Shown: positions 16,168 through 25,763 of the stretch, one piece after another
How positions within the stretch are numbered: the stretch's first letter is position 1
Layout of the letters: each line of letters starts with the position of its first letter
Assembly: GCA_963722575.1 (NCBI GenBank)
Contig: CAVRNR010000022.1
Location: 868,001-932,000 of the forward strand
Source of the DNA: Fen-178 sp963722575
GTDB taxonomy: Bacteria > Acidobacteriota > Terriglobia > Bryobacterales > Bryobacteraceae
Length of the DNA stretch: 64,000 bases
Direction of reading: 5' to 3'
The notes under the pieces: model-generated
What the model was told of the DNA's origin: nothing
The model's input: only the letters and a program-made list of their open reading frames with translations
Databases searched by the model: none
Made by a program: the position numbers and the translations under genes

Positions 16168-18030
16168 ATGAGTATCCGACTGAAGGTCTATGACAACGGC
16201 GACCATACTTGCCTGGTGTGGCTGCCTGACGATGGCAAACCTATTCCTAACTGCCGCGGATTTTCCATCCTACGTGTCTCCAAGGGGCAGAAGACTTACT
16301 TGCACGGCTTCGTCGGCTTCTCCGACACCGACAAACTTGACCCCAAGAATCCCTGGAAATTCCCGGTCCAGCGCTTCATGTGGTGGGATTACTCCGTCCA
16401 GCCGGGCGATATCGTGCAGTATTCCGTCGTCCCGGTGGTGGGGCCCAGCAAGGACCATCTCTCGCTCGACAACAGCCACGCCAGCCCGCTGACGCCTGCC
16501 ATGACCATCACCGGCCAGTCGACGCCGCACCTCTCGGCGTTCTTCAACAAGGGCATCGTGGCCGCCCAGTGGGTGGCGCGCGCGCTTGCCGCCGCGCCCA
16601 AGAACAGCAAGATCAAAGACCTGGTCTCACAGCCGGGCAACCAGTTGCGAAACGCCCTCGGCGGCCTGCTCCGGCCCGAGATTCTCTCGCTTCTCGCCGA
16701 GACCAGGAAGAACAATGGCAAAATCTACGCAGCCCTGTACGAACTTAACGATCCGGAATTGATTCCCGCGCTGGAGACCTTCGGCAAGGACTGCAACCTG
16801 ATCCTCGGCAACGGCGCCTTCAAAGGCAACAAACCGCCGGATAACGACGAGAACGCCGCTGTGCGCGCGCAACTCAAGGGGAAAGTTACGGTGATCGACA
16901 GGATCGTGCCGCTGGGCCATTTCGCACACAACAAGTTCGTGGTCTTCTGCGACTCCGAAGGGACGCCGCAGCGTGTCCTGACCGGCAGCACGAACTGGAC
17001 CTGCTCCGGCCTCTGCACGCAGGCCAATAACGGCCTGGTCATCGACGACCCCGCCGTGGCCGCCGATTTCCTGGCCGCCTGGAACCGCATCAAGGATGCC
17101 GGCGACGCCTACACGCCCGCGCTCGTCAGCGGCAATTCAACCGCCAAGACCATCCAGGTGGATGGCTGCAAGGTGACGCCCTGGTTCGTGAAGACCTCGG
17201 CCGCTCAGGACCTGGAGTTCGCGCGCAACCTCATCAATGCGGCCAAGGAAGGCATCCTGTTTCTGTTCTTCAACCCGGGGACCTTCCAGGAAGACCCCAT
17301 GCACTGGACGCTGCTCCAGAACATTCTTGAGCGGCACAACCCGGCGAGCCAGGCCACTTACAACTCCGACCTGTATTTCTGCGGCGTGGTCAACCAGGAC
17401 ATTCCCCAGCTCACCAAGCCGCTCGACCCCAGCACGGCTTCTCCCAGCCCGGTGACCTTGTTCAAGAATGGCGTCGAGCCGCCCAACCGCCTCAGCCAGG
17501 ATGTCCTGGTGCCCCACAACGTCAAGTCGCAATTCCACGAGTGGGAACAAGAACTGCTCGGGGCCAGCATGGTCAACATTCACAGCAAGGTGATTGTGAT
17601 CGATCCGTTCGGCGAGAATCCCGTGGTGATGACCGGCTCGCACAATCTCGGCTTCAAAGCGTCCAACGCCAATGACGACAACCTGGTCGTCATCGAAGGC
17701 AATGCTCCGCTGGCCGCGGCTTACGCCATCAATATCATCGCGATTTACCAGACTTATCATTGGAACAGTTACGTGGAAGCGCACCGCAAAGACCCGCAAG
17801 TGTGGCACGGCCTGGTGGACAACGACCAGTGGCAGACCGGCTATCTGAGCGGCGACAAGCTGGCCGAGCAGAGATTCTGGATGGGCGAAAAGTCCGCGGC
17901 CGCGCCCGCACCCCAAGCGGCCCACTCGGTCTCGTCGGCAGCCGCGCCCGCGCCGGCGGCCAAGAAGAAGGCGCCAGCGAAGAAAAAGGCGCCGGCGAAG
18001 AAGAAGACCGCCTCCAAGAAGAAGAAGTAG
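16168..18030 (+). CDS. Phospholipase-D-like protein with two HKD motifs and a lysine-rich tail
   Basis: The 620-residue product has two PLD-superfamily active sites: HNKFVVFCD with GSTN (H254) and HSKVIVIDPFGEN with GSHN (H472). Each HKD-type half supplies one catalytic His, so it should be a phosphodiesterase acting on phospholipids or nucleic acids. The first about 110 residues are a beta-rich region of unknown type. The last about 30 residues (590-620) are a repetitive KKKAPAKKK tail like eukaryotic histone H1 or bacterial histone-like tails. No signal peptide is seen. A good AGGAG site precedes the ATG. It is followed, 85 bp later, by a sigma/anti-sigma pair. Confidence 0.85.
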   Translation: MSIRLKVYDNGDHTCLVWLPDDGKPIPNCRGFSILRVSKGQKTYLHGFVGFSDTDKLDPKNPWKFPVQRFMWWDYSVQPGDIVQYSVVPVVGPSKDHLSLDNSHASPLTPAMTITGQSTPHLSAFFNKGIVAAQWVARALAAAPKNSKIKDLVSQPGNQLRNALGGLLRPEILSLLAETRKNNGKIYAALYELNDPELIPALETFGKDCNLILGNGAFKGNKPPDNDENAAVRAQLKGKVTVIDRIVPLGHFAHNKFVVFCDSEGTPQRVLTGSTNWTCSGLCTQANNGLVIDDPAVAADFLAAWNRIKDAGDAYTPALVSGNSTAKTIQVDGCKVTPWFVKTSAAQDLEFARNLINAAKEGILFLFFNPGTFQEDPMHWTLLQNILERHNPASQATYNSDLYFCGVVNQDIPQLTKPLDPSTASPSPVTLFKNGVEPPNRLSQDVLVPHNVKSQFHEWEQELLGASMVNIHSKVIVIDPFGENPVVMTGSHNLGFKASNANDDNLVVIEGNAPLAAAYAINIIAIYQTYHWNSYVEAHRKDPQVWHGLVDNDQWQTGYLSGDKLAEQRFWMGEKSAAAPAPQAAHSVSSAAAPAPAAKKKAPAKKKAPAKKKTASKKKK

Positions 18031-18115
18031 AACCGGCACCTTTGGACGCGCCTCAAGTCTTGCGCCGGCGTGTAACTTTCCGCCAGTTCATGGATATCTA
18101 GAGTGAGGCGGCCCG

Positions 18116-18589
18116 ATGACAGACTTCAGCGCGCTATACAAAAAGTACGCGCCGGACGTTTTCGGCTTCGCGCTCTATCTTTCCGGCGAGCGCGGAGAAG
18201 CCGAAGACATCACCTCGGAGACGTTTGTGCGCGTGTGGACTTCGCCCGAGCCGATCGAGATGGCCACCGTGAGGGGATACCTCTTCACAATTGCGCGCAA
18301 CCTGTTCTTGCAGGGGCTGCGAAAGAAGTCGCGGCACGTCGAGCTGGACCAGCGGTTTCCGGACTCGCTGCCAGGCCCGTACGCCCAAGCCGAGCAAAAG
18401 GACGAAGTCCGCAACGTGCTGGCGGGGCTGCAAAAGCTGCCGGAAGTGGACCGCGCGGCCCTGTTGATGAGGGCGTTTGAGGAAATGCCATACGAAGAAA
18501 TCGCGCGGGCGTTGGGACTTTCGCTCGCGGCCGTGAAAGTGAGAGTGCACCGGGCGCGGCTGGCGCTCGCTGGCCTGCGAAATACATAG
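18116..18589 (+). CDS. ECF-type RNA polymerase sigma factor
   Basis: The 157-residue product has region 2 (EDITSETFVRVWTSPEP and VRGYLFTIARNLFLQGLRKK) and region 4 (MPYEEIARALGLSLAAVKVR, near residues 125-145). It is followed after 11 bp by a membrane protein that looks like its anti-sigma factor. The sequence is unrelated in detail to the sigma factor at the left end, so the two control different responses. Confidence 0.9.
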   Translation: MTDFSALYKKYAPDVFGFALYLSGERGEAEDITSETFVRVWTSPEPIEMATVRGYLFTIARNLFLQGLRKKSRHVELDQRFPDSLPGPYAQAEQKDEVRNVLAGLQKLPEVDRAALLMRAFEEMPYEEIARALGLSLAAVKVRVHRARLALAGLRNT

Positions 18590-18600
18590 GAGGAAGAAAG

Positions 18601-19032
18601 ATGAACGTCACACAGGAAGTCATTGTGGATTTGTTGCCGGTATATCTCTCGGGCGAGGCAAGCCCGGCTACGCGCTCTCTGGTCGAAGAATACATGAAGC
18701 AGGACGCGGAGCTGGCGCAGCGCGTTCGTGTGCAATGGGCGGAGAGCTTTGCGAAACTCGTGCCATCCGCGCCTCCCCCGGAACTCGAGCTGAGATCCCT
18801 CCGCCGCACGCGGAATCTTCTCCGCTTACAGAAGTGGCTGCTCGGATTCGGGATCGGTTTCCTGGCCACGGCTTTCAGCTTCCGATTCTCCATCGAAGGC
18901 GGGCACGTTTATGGACCTCACTTCATGACGTTCGACGACCCGCTGGCGTTCGTAAGTTGCGTGGCGCCCGGACTCGTTTGCTGGATCGCCTACTTCATTA
19001 TTCGCCGGCGCCTCCGCGCCACCGCGCCGTAG
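18601..19032 (+). CDS. Probable anti-sigma factor without zinc motif
   Basis: The 143-residue product begins VTQEVIVDLLPVYLSGEASP, the helix seen in anti-sigma domains of ECF pairs, but the HxxxCxxC zinc ligands are absent. Two membrane helices lie near residues 78-95 and 117-135. The start follows GGAGGAAAG by 6 bases and the gene is 11 bp behind a sigma gene. By position and layout it should bind that sigma factor; this is inference. Confidence 0.7.
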   Translation: MNVTQEVIVDLLPVYLSGEASPATRSLVEEYMKQDAELAQRVRVQWAESFAKLVPSAPPPELELRSLRRTRNLLRLQKWLLGFGIGFLATAFSFRFSIEGGHVYGPHFMTFDDPLAFVSCVAPGLVCWIAYFIIRRRLRATAP

Positions 19033-19054
19033 AGTTATCCTGAATGCACGGTCC

Positions 19055-19870
19055 ATGCGAATCGGCGTTTTGATCCTGATTGGCGCGCTCGCCGGCACGC
19101 TGAGCGCGCAATCGCTGGAGCTCTATTCCGAGTTTCAACGGGTGGACCCGTTCGGAAGCATCGTCGCCGTCGATCGGGCGGAGCATCCCCGTGAGATCCT
19201 TTCGCCGGCCGTCCCGCGCAACGGCCACGCTTCCTTTCATCTCGTGGTGTCGGTTCCACCCAAAACCAATTACCTGCTTTACGTTGTGACCAACCCGCTG
19301 GACGCCTGCCGCGTGGCCTTGTACAAGGAGCATTTCGTGAAGACGGGCGATGGCTGGATACCCGATACTCTGGCGGAAGTACACCGCCTTCCCGATTTCG
19401 GCGCCATGCCCGATCCCGATGAGGATATCCCCGGACAGAACACGCGCGTGTATCTGCTGGATGTTTGGATTCCGCCCGAGGCCAGCCCCGGCCGCTTCCG
19501 CCTCGAAGCGCAATTGAAGGTGGGTTACTGGATTGTGCGGCCGATGGAGGTGCGCGTCATTCCGGCGCTGGTTCCCAACGGAACCGGCGGCCGGGAGCCG
19601 GGCCGGGCGGCGACCCTGCCCCGAGTCGAGGAGGGCGCGGACGCCGCCGCCGCCGCGGTTCTCAACGACTACATTTCCGGCGCGTTCAACCCCACGCCGG
19701 CGGAGCCGCTCACGGTGCGCGATGTCATTCGTCGGAACGCCATCCAGGACATGGCGCTCGCCGGTTCACCCCAAGCGCTGGAGAAGTTTTGGAAGGGCCT
19801 GCCCTCCCGCAAAACACTGGGCGCGGAATGGTATCTGCGCATTCGAGACCTGGTGTACTCGGGTCCGTAG
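19055..19870 (+). CDS. Secreted protein of unknown function
   Basis: The 271-residue product has a signal peptide (GVLILIGALAGTLSA|QS). The mature part is a beta-rich region with repeated aromatic and proline residues (ASFHLVVSVPPKTNYLLYVV, TRVYLLDVWIPPEASPGRF), resembling an Ig-like or FN3-like fold, followed by an alpha-helical end. I do not recognise a family. It stands in a same-strand run with the cupin and ROK genes. Confidence 0.65.
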   Translation: MRIGVLILIGALAGTLSAQSLELYSEFQRVDPFGSIVAVDRAEHPREILSPAVPRNGHASFHLVVSVPPKTNYLLYVVTNPLDACRVALYKEHFVKTGDGWIPDTLAEVHRLPDFGAMPDPDEDIPGQNTRVYLLDVWIPPEASPGRFRLEAQLKVGYWIVRPMEVRVIPALVPNGTGGREPGRAATLPRVEEGADAAAAAVLNDYISGAFNPTPAEPLTVRDVIRRNAIQDMALAGSPQALEKFWKGLPSRKTLGAEWYLRIRDLVYSGP

Positions 19871-19898
19871 CGCCGGCGGTGAATGCTACAATCCACGC

Positions 19899-20348
19899 AT
19901 GAACGTTTCGCGAAGAGATTTGGCACTTTTGCTGCCCGGCCTCGCCGGAGCCGCCGCGGCGCAAGAGACGAAAAGCCCTAAAAAAGCCGGGCTGGCACTA
20001 TTGCAATCGAAGGCCTATGAGTTTGGCGATCTGCCGGTGCGCACCAGCGCCAATGGGGCGACATCCCGCCAGGTCTTCGACGGCATAACGATCAGGGGGC
20101 AGCGGATCGCCATGCACATCAGCGAGCTCCCGCCCGGCCAGGCGCCACACCCTCCGGCTCGCCAGCCCCACGAAGAAATCATTATCATTCGCGAGGGCAC
20201 GCTGGAGGTGACGCTGAACGGGCAGGTATCGAAGTTAGGACCAGGGTCGGTGATCTTCTCCTCGTTCAACGACCTCAATGGCTGGAAAAACGTAGGGACC
20301 ACGCCGGCGCAATATTACGTGGTCTCGCTCGAAGAACATTCGGCGTGA
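19899..20348 (+). CDS. Cupin-domain protein with twin-arginine-like leader
   Basis: A 149-residue protein starts MNVSRRDLALLLPGLAGA, a short Tat-like leader ending AAAAQE, and then a single cupin domain (residues 60-145). The first cupin motif reads HPPARQPHEEIIIIREGTLE and the second GPGSVIFSSFNDLNGW. Cupins of this kind bind a metal or a sugar-like ligand; the activity is unknown. It ends 6 bp before the ROK kinase gene, so they form one transcript. Confidence 0.8.
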   Translation: MNVSRRDLALLLPGLAGAAAAQETKSPKKAGLALLQSKAYEFGDLPVRTSANGATSRQVFDGITIRGQRIAMHISELPPGQAPHPPARQPHEEIIIIREGTLEVTLNGQVSKLGPGSVIFSSFNDLNGWKNVGTTPAQYYVVSLEEHSA

Positions 20349-20354
20349 GCTCAT

Positions 20355-21284
20355 ATGCCAGACTACTCCATCGGACTCGATCTCGGCGGGACCAACCTCC
20401 GCGCGGCGGCCATCGACCGCTCGGGCAAGATTCTCGACAAAATCTCAGGCGCCACTAACTTCGCGGAAGGGCGCGAAGCTGTCCTGTCGGATATCGTGGC
20501 GGCGATTGAGAAGTTGCGCGTGCGGCACGGCGCAACGGGCCTGGCCGGCATCGGCGTGGGATTGCCCGGCTTCATCCGCATCCAGGAAGGCTTCATCACC
20601 GGCTCGAATAATATGCCGTACCTGGAGAACTTCCCGGTGCGCGACGAGATCAGCCGCCGCCTGGGCACGCCGGTGATTCTGGAAAACGACGCCAACGCCG
20701 CGGCGCTGGGCGAGAAATGGATGGGGGCCGGGCGCGAGGTGGACGACCTGGTGCTGCTGACCCTGGGCACCGGCATCGGCGGCGGCATCATCTCCGGCGG
20801 ACGAGTGCTGCGCGGTTACGTGGGAATGGCCGGCGAGCTGGGCCATATGACAGTGGTGCCGAACGGCAACCCATGCGGCTGCGGCAACCAGGGCTGCCTG
20901 GAGAAGCACGCTTCGGCGACCGCGGTGGTGGCCATGGCCGGCTTGCTGCACCTGGGCGAAAATCTCACCTCCAAGGATGTGTGCGACATCGCCGGGCGGG
21001 ACGACGAGGCCGGCGAAAAAGCGCGCGCCATCTGGCGGGTGGTGGGTGAATCGCTGGGCATTGCGCTGGCCACGCTGGTGAACGCCTTCAATTTCCCGCT
21101 GTATCTGCTGAGCGGCGGCATGTTGCCGGCCTGGGAGTTCTTCGCGCCCGAAATGCTGCGGACCGTGGAGCGGCGTTCCTTCACCTACCGCGCCACCAAG
21201 GCCGGGACGCGCATCGCCCAGGCCACGCTCGGCAACGAGGCCGGACTCTACGGCGCGGCGTACCTTCCGTGGGTCGAGAAGTAG
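20355..21284 (+). CDS. ROK family glucokinase-type sugar kinase
   Basis: The 309-residue product is a complete ROK kinase: phosphate loop IGLDLGGTNLRAAAID, catalytic region NDANAAALGEKW, second phosphate motif LGTGIGGGIISGG, and the zinc motif with CGCGNQGCLEKHAS near residues 175-187. These kinases phosphorylate glucose or another hexose with ATP in the cytoplasm. It follows the cupin gene by 6 bp. Compared with the ROK-like gene at 12782 it has all active-site features. Confidence 0.93.
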   Translation: MPDYSIGLDLGGTNLRAAAIDRSGKILDKISGATNFAEGREAVLSDIVAAIEKLRVRHGATGLAGIGVGLPGFIRIQEGFITGSNNMPYLENFPVRDEISRRLGTPVILENDANAAALGEKWMGAGREVDDLVLLTLGTGIGGGIISGGRVLRGYVGMAGELGHMTVVPNGNPCGCGNQGCLEKHASATAVVAMAGLLHLGENLTSKDVCDIAGRDDEAGEKARAIWRVVGESLGIALATLVNAFNFPLYLLSGGMLPAWEFFAPEMLRTVERRSFTYRATKAGTRIAQATLGNEAGLYGAAYLPWVEK

Positions 21285-21319
21285 GGCCTGGGCCGAGTGC
21301 GGCGTTACAATCGTCATGT

Positions 21320-23356
21320 ATGCGCCGCTGGCTCATTCTCACGCTGGCTTCGATGGCGATCGTTTTCGCGCAGAAGAAGCCGTTCGATTCCGCCGCCATG
21401 ATGGAGTTGAAGCGGATGAGCGATCCGCAGATCTCTCCCGACGGCAAATGGGTGTCGTTCACCGTGCAAACGGTGGACGTCGCTGCCAACAAGAAGCCGT
21501 CGCAAATCTGGATCGCGCCGGGCCCAGCGGGCGCCCCCGGCGGCACGCCGCGCCAGATCACACATGACGGCGAATCCAACCAGCGCGCGCGCTGGTCGCC
21601 CGATTCCAAGCGGATCGCGTATATCTCCGACCGCGGCGGATCTTCCCAGATCTGGTTGATGGATACGGATGGGGGCGACGCCCGGCAGGCCACCAATCTT
21701 TCCACCGAAGCCGATGGGGTGCTGTTCTCCCCCGACGGCAAGAACCTCCTGTTCACCAGCGAAGTCTATCCGGAGTGCGGCGCCGACGAGGCCTGTAATA
21801 AGAAGAACCTGGACGCGGAGAAGAACAGCAAGGTCAAGGCGCGCATCTATACCGAACTGCTCTATCGCCATTGGACCGCGTGGCAGGGCAAGCGGCGCAG
21901 CCACCTGCTGGTGGTCGGGGCGACGGGGGGCGCGCCCCGCGACCTGACGCCGGGCACGCGCGGGGTGCCGCCGTTCTCGCTGGGCGGGGCGGACGATTAC
22001 GACATTTCGCCGGATGGCCAGGAAGTCTGCTACTCGATGAACGCCGACCCCGTGCCCGCTATCAGCACCAACACGGATGTATACGCGGTCTCCATCGCGG
22101 GCGGCCAGCCGCGCAAGATTACCAACACCCCCGGCGCGGATACCAACCCGCGTTATTCGCCCGATGGCAAGTACATCGCGTGGCGGGCGCAGTTCCGCGC
22201 GGGATATGAGAGCGACCGCTTCCGGCTGCTGGTGCTCGAGCGCAGCACCGGCAACGTCACCAACCTCACCGACAACCTGGACCGGTGGGTCAACAGCTTC
22301 ACCTGGGCGCCGGACTCCACCGGGCTGTTTTTCACCATCGACGATCGCGGCCGCCAGAGCATCCAGTTGATTCCGGTGGCGGGCGGCGCCGCGCGCATGG
22401 TGGCCAGCGGGGATAGTGAGCTGGACGACATGCAGTTGACGCGCGACGGCAAGACCATGGTCTACACCCAGCAAAGCGGCGTATCGCCGGTGGAGATTTA
22501 CCGCGCTTCCTCGGCGGGCGGCGCTCCGGTGGCACTCACGCACCTCAACGACCAGACCCTCAACGCCTGCCAGCTTACGCCGCTGGAGGAATTCTGGGTG
22601 GATGGCGCGGAGGGCGCGCGCGTGCAAAGTTTCGTGGTGAAGCCGTACGGCTTCCGGCCGGACCGCAAGTACCCGGTGCTGCTGCTGATCCACGGCGGTC
22701 CCCAGGGATCCTGGGGCCACAGTTGGACGTTTCGCTGGAACGCGCAGGTGTTCGCCGCCGCCGGCTACGTGGTGGTGATGCCCAATCCGCGCGGCTCGAC
22801 CGGCTTCGGACAGAAGTTCATCGACGAGATCAACGGCGACTGGGGCGGGCGCGCGTTCGACGACATCATGGCGGTGGCCGACTACATTGTGACCGGCATG
22901 CCGTATGCCGATTCGAGCCGCATGACGGCGGCGGGCGGATCGTACGGCGGCTACATGATCGATTGGATTCTGGGCCATACGCAGCGGTTCAAGGCCCTCA
23001 TCTCGCACGCGGGAGTGTACGACCTGGAGAGCGAATTCAGCGCCACCGAAGAACTGTGGTTCCCGTTGTGGGAATTCGGCGGCACGCCGTGGGACAAGCC
23101 GGAGACGTACGCGAAGTGGTCGCCCAACAAGTACGTCCCGGATTTTCACACGCCCACGCTGGTGGTGACGGGCGAGATGGATTTCCGCGTGCCGTACACC
23201 CAGAGCCTGGAGCTCTTCACGGCGCTGCAATTGCAAAAAGTTCCTTCCAAGCTTGTGGTTTTCCCGGATGAAGGCCACTGGGTTTTGAAGCCGCAGAACA
23301 GCATTCTCTGGTACAAGACCTTTATCGACTGGATGGATTCCTGGGTCAAAAAGTGA
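21320..23356 (+). CDS. Secreted S9 (prolyl oligopeptidase) family peptidase
   Basis: The 678-residue product has a short signal peptide (LILTLASMAIVFA|QK), an N-terminal WD40/PD40-like beta-propeller with repeated SPDGK blocks (for example QISPDGKWVSFTV and RYSPDGKYIAWRA), and a C-terminal alpha/beta-hydrolase. The catalytic triad is S541 in GGSYGGYM, Asp in GEMDFRVPYTQS and His in PDEGHWV. It cleaves short peptides, probably in the periplasm. Its stop overlaps the start of the M23 peptidase gene by 4 bases, so the two secreted enzymes are made together. Confidence 0.94.
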   Translation: MRRWLILTLASMAIVFAQKKPFDSAAMMELKRMSDPQISPDGKWVSFTVQTVDVAANKKPSQIWIAPGPAGAPGGTPRQITHDGESNQRARWSPDSKRIAYISDRGGSSQIWLMDTDGGDARQATNLSTEADGVLFSPDGKNLLFTSEVYPECGADEACNKKNLDAEKNSKVKARIYTELLYRHWTAWQGKRRSHLLVVGATGGAPRDLTPGTRGVPPFSLGGADDYDISPDGQEVCYSMNADPVPAISTNTDVYAVSIAGGQPRKITNTPGADTNPRYSPDGKYIAWRAQFRAGYESDRFRLLVLERSTGNVTNLTDNLDRWVNSFTWAPDSTGLFFTIDDRGRQSIQLIPVAGGAARMVASGDSELDDMQLTRDGKTMVYTQQSGVSPVEIYRASSAGGAPVALTHLNDQTLNACQLTPLEEFWVDGAEGARVQSFVVKPYGFRPDRKYPVLLLIHGGPQGSWGHSWTFRWNAQVFAAAGYVVVMPNPRGSTGFGQKFIDEINGDWGGRAFDDIMAVADYIVTGMPYADSSRMTAAGGSYGGYMIDWILGHTQRFKALISHAGVYDLESEFSATEELWFPLWEFGGTPWDKPETYAKWSPNKYVPDFHTPTLVVTGEMDFRVPYTQSLELFTALQLQKVPSKLVVFPDEGHWVLKPQNSILWYKTFIDWMDSWVKK

Positions 23357-24657
23357 AGACGATTCTGGCAATAGTCCTGCTGCTGGCGGTGGCGGCTGCG
23401 GCCGCGCTGCTGGTGATGTCCACGCACACGGTTCTGAGCCTGGCGGCCCCGGTGAAGATCATTGGGATCAGCACGCCGGTCGCGGTGCGGATCGCGAACC
23501 CCCACGGCGTGCGCCGCTTCAGCGCGTACGCGGAGCAGAATGGCGCGCGCTATCTTCTGTTCGACGAGAGCGCGCCCGCGCACCGCTGGTGGTGGCGCCG
23601 GCATGAGCCCGCCCGAACGGTGGCTTTCGAAGCGGGTAAGAACAAAGCGCCGGACCTCAAAGAAGGTCCCACGCGGCTGGTGGTGGAGGCCGTCTCCGAC
23701 GATTTCCGCGGCAGCACCGACACGGCTTCCTACGATGTCCGCGTGGTCCTCACCGCGCCGCGTGTGATTGCCGACAACGCGCAGCACTACATCAACCAGG
23801 GCGGCATGGAACTGGTGACCTTCAGCCCCAGCGGCTCGTGGAGCGAAGCCGGCGTGAGGGTCGGCAAGTACACGTTTCGCAGCTTCCCTTTGCCTGGGCA
23901 CGCGGACCAGCGCTTTGCCATGTTCGCGTATCCGTGGGACCTGCCGCCCGGCGTGACGCCGGTGGTCTACGTGCGCAACCTGGCGGGCACCGAAGCCACC
24001 GCGCGTTTCTGGTTCAAGCTGTTCCCCAAGAAGTTTCGCCTGCGCGATTTTCCGATCGACGACGCCCTCATGGAGAAGCTGGTCAATTCCGTCGACCCCA
24101 CGGGCACGCTGGCGCCCGGGCCGGACCTGCTCTCGCGCTTCCTCAAGATCAACGGCGAGATGCGGCGCCGGAACAACCAGCAGCTTGCCGATCTCCGCTT
24201 CAAGACCGAAGAGAAGGTCTTGTGGAGTGGCGCGTTCCTTCACTATGGCAAGGAAGAGTCAATGTTCGCGGACGTCCGCAAGTATATCTACCATGGCAAG
24301 CAGGTGGACCAGCAGGTGCATCTCGGCTTCGACTTATCGGACGTGCAGAACGAGCCGGTGAATGCTACTAACGACGGCCGCGTGGTGTGGGCCTCGGACC
24401 TGGGCATTTACGGAAACTGCATCGTGGTGGACCACGGTTATGCGTTGCAGTCCATTTACGGGCACCTGAGTAAGATCGATGTGAAAGTGGGCGACATGGT
24501 GAAGAAGGGGCAGACCATGGGCATTGCCGGCGAGACGGGACTGGCGGGCGGCGTGCACGTGCATTTCAGCATGCAGATCGACGGCGTGCAGGTAAACCCG
24601 CGCGAGTGGTGGGATGAGCACTGGATCGAGGACCACATACTGAGTAAGTTGAAGTAG
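23353..24657 (+). CDS. M23 family metallopeptidase (LytM-like), membrane anchored
   Basis: The gene starts at a GTG overlapping the previous stop (GTGA). The 434-residue product has an N-terminal membrane helix (residues 3-22), a long middle part, and a C-terminal M23 domain with the zinc ligands in VHLGFDLSD (near residue 323) and VHVHFSMQ (near residue 403) plus DHGYALQSIYGHL. M23 enzymes cut peptidoglycan cross-links; some family members are inactive regulators, but here the metal residues are present. The last 17 residues recur as a small remnant at 30577-30639. It lies 8 bp before the next gene. Confidence 0.92.
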   Translation: MKTILAIVLLLAVAAAAALLVMSTHTVLSLAAPVKIIGISTPVAVRIANPHGVRRFSAYAEQNGARYLLFDESAPAHRWWWRRHEPARTVAFEAGKNKAPDLKEGPTRLVVEAVSDDFRGSTDTASYDVRVVLTAPRVIADNAQHYINQGGMELVTFSPSGSWSEAGVRVGKYTFRSFPLPGHADQRFAMFAYPWDLPPGVTPVVYVRNLAGTEATARFWFKLFPKKFRLRDFPIDDALMEKLVNSVDPTGTLAPGPDLLSRFLKINGEMRRRNNQQLADLRFKTEEKVLWSGAFLHYGKEESMFADVRKYIYHGKQVDQQVHLGFDLSDVQNEPVNATNDGRVVWASDLGIYGNCIVVDHGYALQSIYGHLSKIDVKVGDMVKKGQTMGIAGETGLAGGVHVHFSMQIDGVQVNPREWWDEHWIEDHILSKLK

Positions 24658-24665
24658 GTGAACAT

Positions 24666-25697
24666 ATGACGGATCGTACTAAGACATCCGGCAGGCGGGA
24701 TTTCTTGCGGATGATGGGCCTGGGGGCAACCGCCCTCGCGCTTGCGAACACGGGATGGAGCGCTGCCACCGCCGCGAAGCCTTTGCGCGGGCTTTTTCCG
24801 ATTGGATTTACGCCCTTCACCCCGGACGACAAGATCGACCTCGACGGCCTTACCGCTCAAGTCAAGTTCTGCAATCGCGGCAGAGTGCATGGCCTCATGT
24901 GGCCCCAGAACGCCAGTGGTTGGAACACCCTATCCGAAAAGGAAAGGCTGGATGGCGCCGAGGCGATCCTCTCTTCCGGTACAGGCGGGAAGACGGCGCT
25001 TGTGATCGGTGTGCAAGGCTCGGATCTCGACGCCGTTACCCGATACGCCCAGCAGGCCGAGAAACTGGGAGCGGACGCGATCGTATCGCTTCCCCCGGCG
25101 GGCGTGAGCGACGAAAAGGCAATCCTGGCCTATTATCAAAAGGTCGGAAGCATCACCAGGCTTCCGTTCTTCGCGCAGGCCGTCGGGAACTTCAGCGTGG
25201 ATCTGATGGTTGAGATGTTCAAGACGATCCCCACTTTTCGTTATGTCAAGGACGAAACAGGCAACCCGCTCGAGCAAATCGCGGAATTGCGCGAGCGGAC
25301 CGGCGATCAGTTGAAGGTATTCTCCGGAGGCGGGGCCGCCACGATGATTTTGGAAATGGAGCGGGGATTCTCCGGCGCCTGCCCGTACGTCGATCTGGCC
25401 GACGTTCTTGCGTCGGCCTTCGACTTGTGGCACGAGGGGAAGAAGCGGGAGGCGTTCGACATGTTCGGAAGGGTCCAGGCGTTCGCCAGTATCACTCCGG
25501 TCAGCTCGGTGGACATCATGATCGCCCGGGGAGTGTTCAAGCCGGGAACCAGGCTCCGCACCGCGGCGCCGGCGGCCGGCGCGGCCGCAGGGCGCGGTGG
25601 GAGCGCCGGTGGTGGCAGGCCGCGCGGGATACATTTGTCAATCGAGGAGATCCGCGAGGAGCTCGATGCGTATCTGAAGCCCTACCTGAGAGCTTGA
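24666..25697 (+). CDS. DapA-like (dihydrodipicolinate synthase family) protein with Tat signal
   Basis: The 343-residue product begins with a twin-arginine leader (GRRDFLRMMGLGATALALA), then a DapA/N-acetylneuraminate lyase type barrel: PIGFTPFTPDDKIDLDGL, MWPQNASGWNTLS and the Schiff-base lysine in RYVKDETG (K195). Normal family members are cytosolic; export with a Tat signal suggests an extracytoplasmic lyase or aldolase-like function, substrate unknown. Near the C-terminus (residues 300-320) there is an Ala/Gly-rich low-complexity insert. It follows the M23 gene by 8 bp and meets a convergent receptor gene. Confidence 0.85.
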   Translation: MTDRTKTSGRRDFLRMMGLGATALALANTGWSAATAAKPLRGLFPIGFTPFTPDDKIDLDGLTAQVKFCNRGRVHGLMWPQNASGWNTLSEKERLDGAEAILSSGTGGKTALVIGVQGSDLDAVTRYAQQAEKLGADAIVSLPPAGVSDEKAILAYYQKVGSITRLPFFAQAVGNFSVDLMVEMFKTIPTFRYVKDETGNPLEQIAELRERTGDQLKVFSGGGAATMILEMERGFSGACPYVDLADVLASAFDLWHEGKKREAFDMFGRVQAFASITPVSSVDIMIARGVFKPGTRLRTAAPAAGAAAGRGGSAGGGRPRGIHLSIEEIREELDAYLKPYLRA

Positions 25698-25763
25698 CAG
25701 AATCGGGCGAAGGGCCATCCCAACAGACCACCAAAAGCGATGGTCTGTTCCACCCGATGCGAA

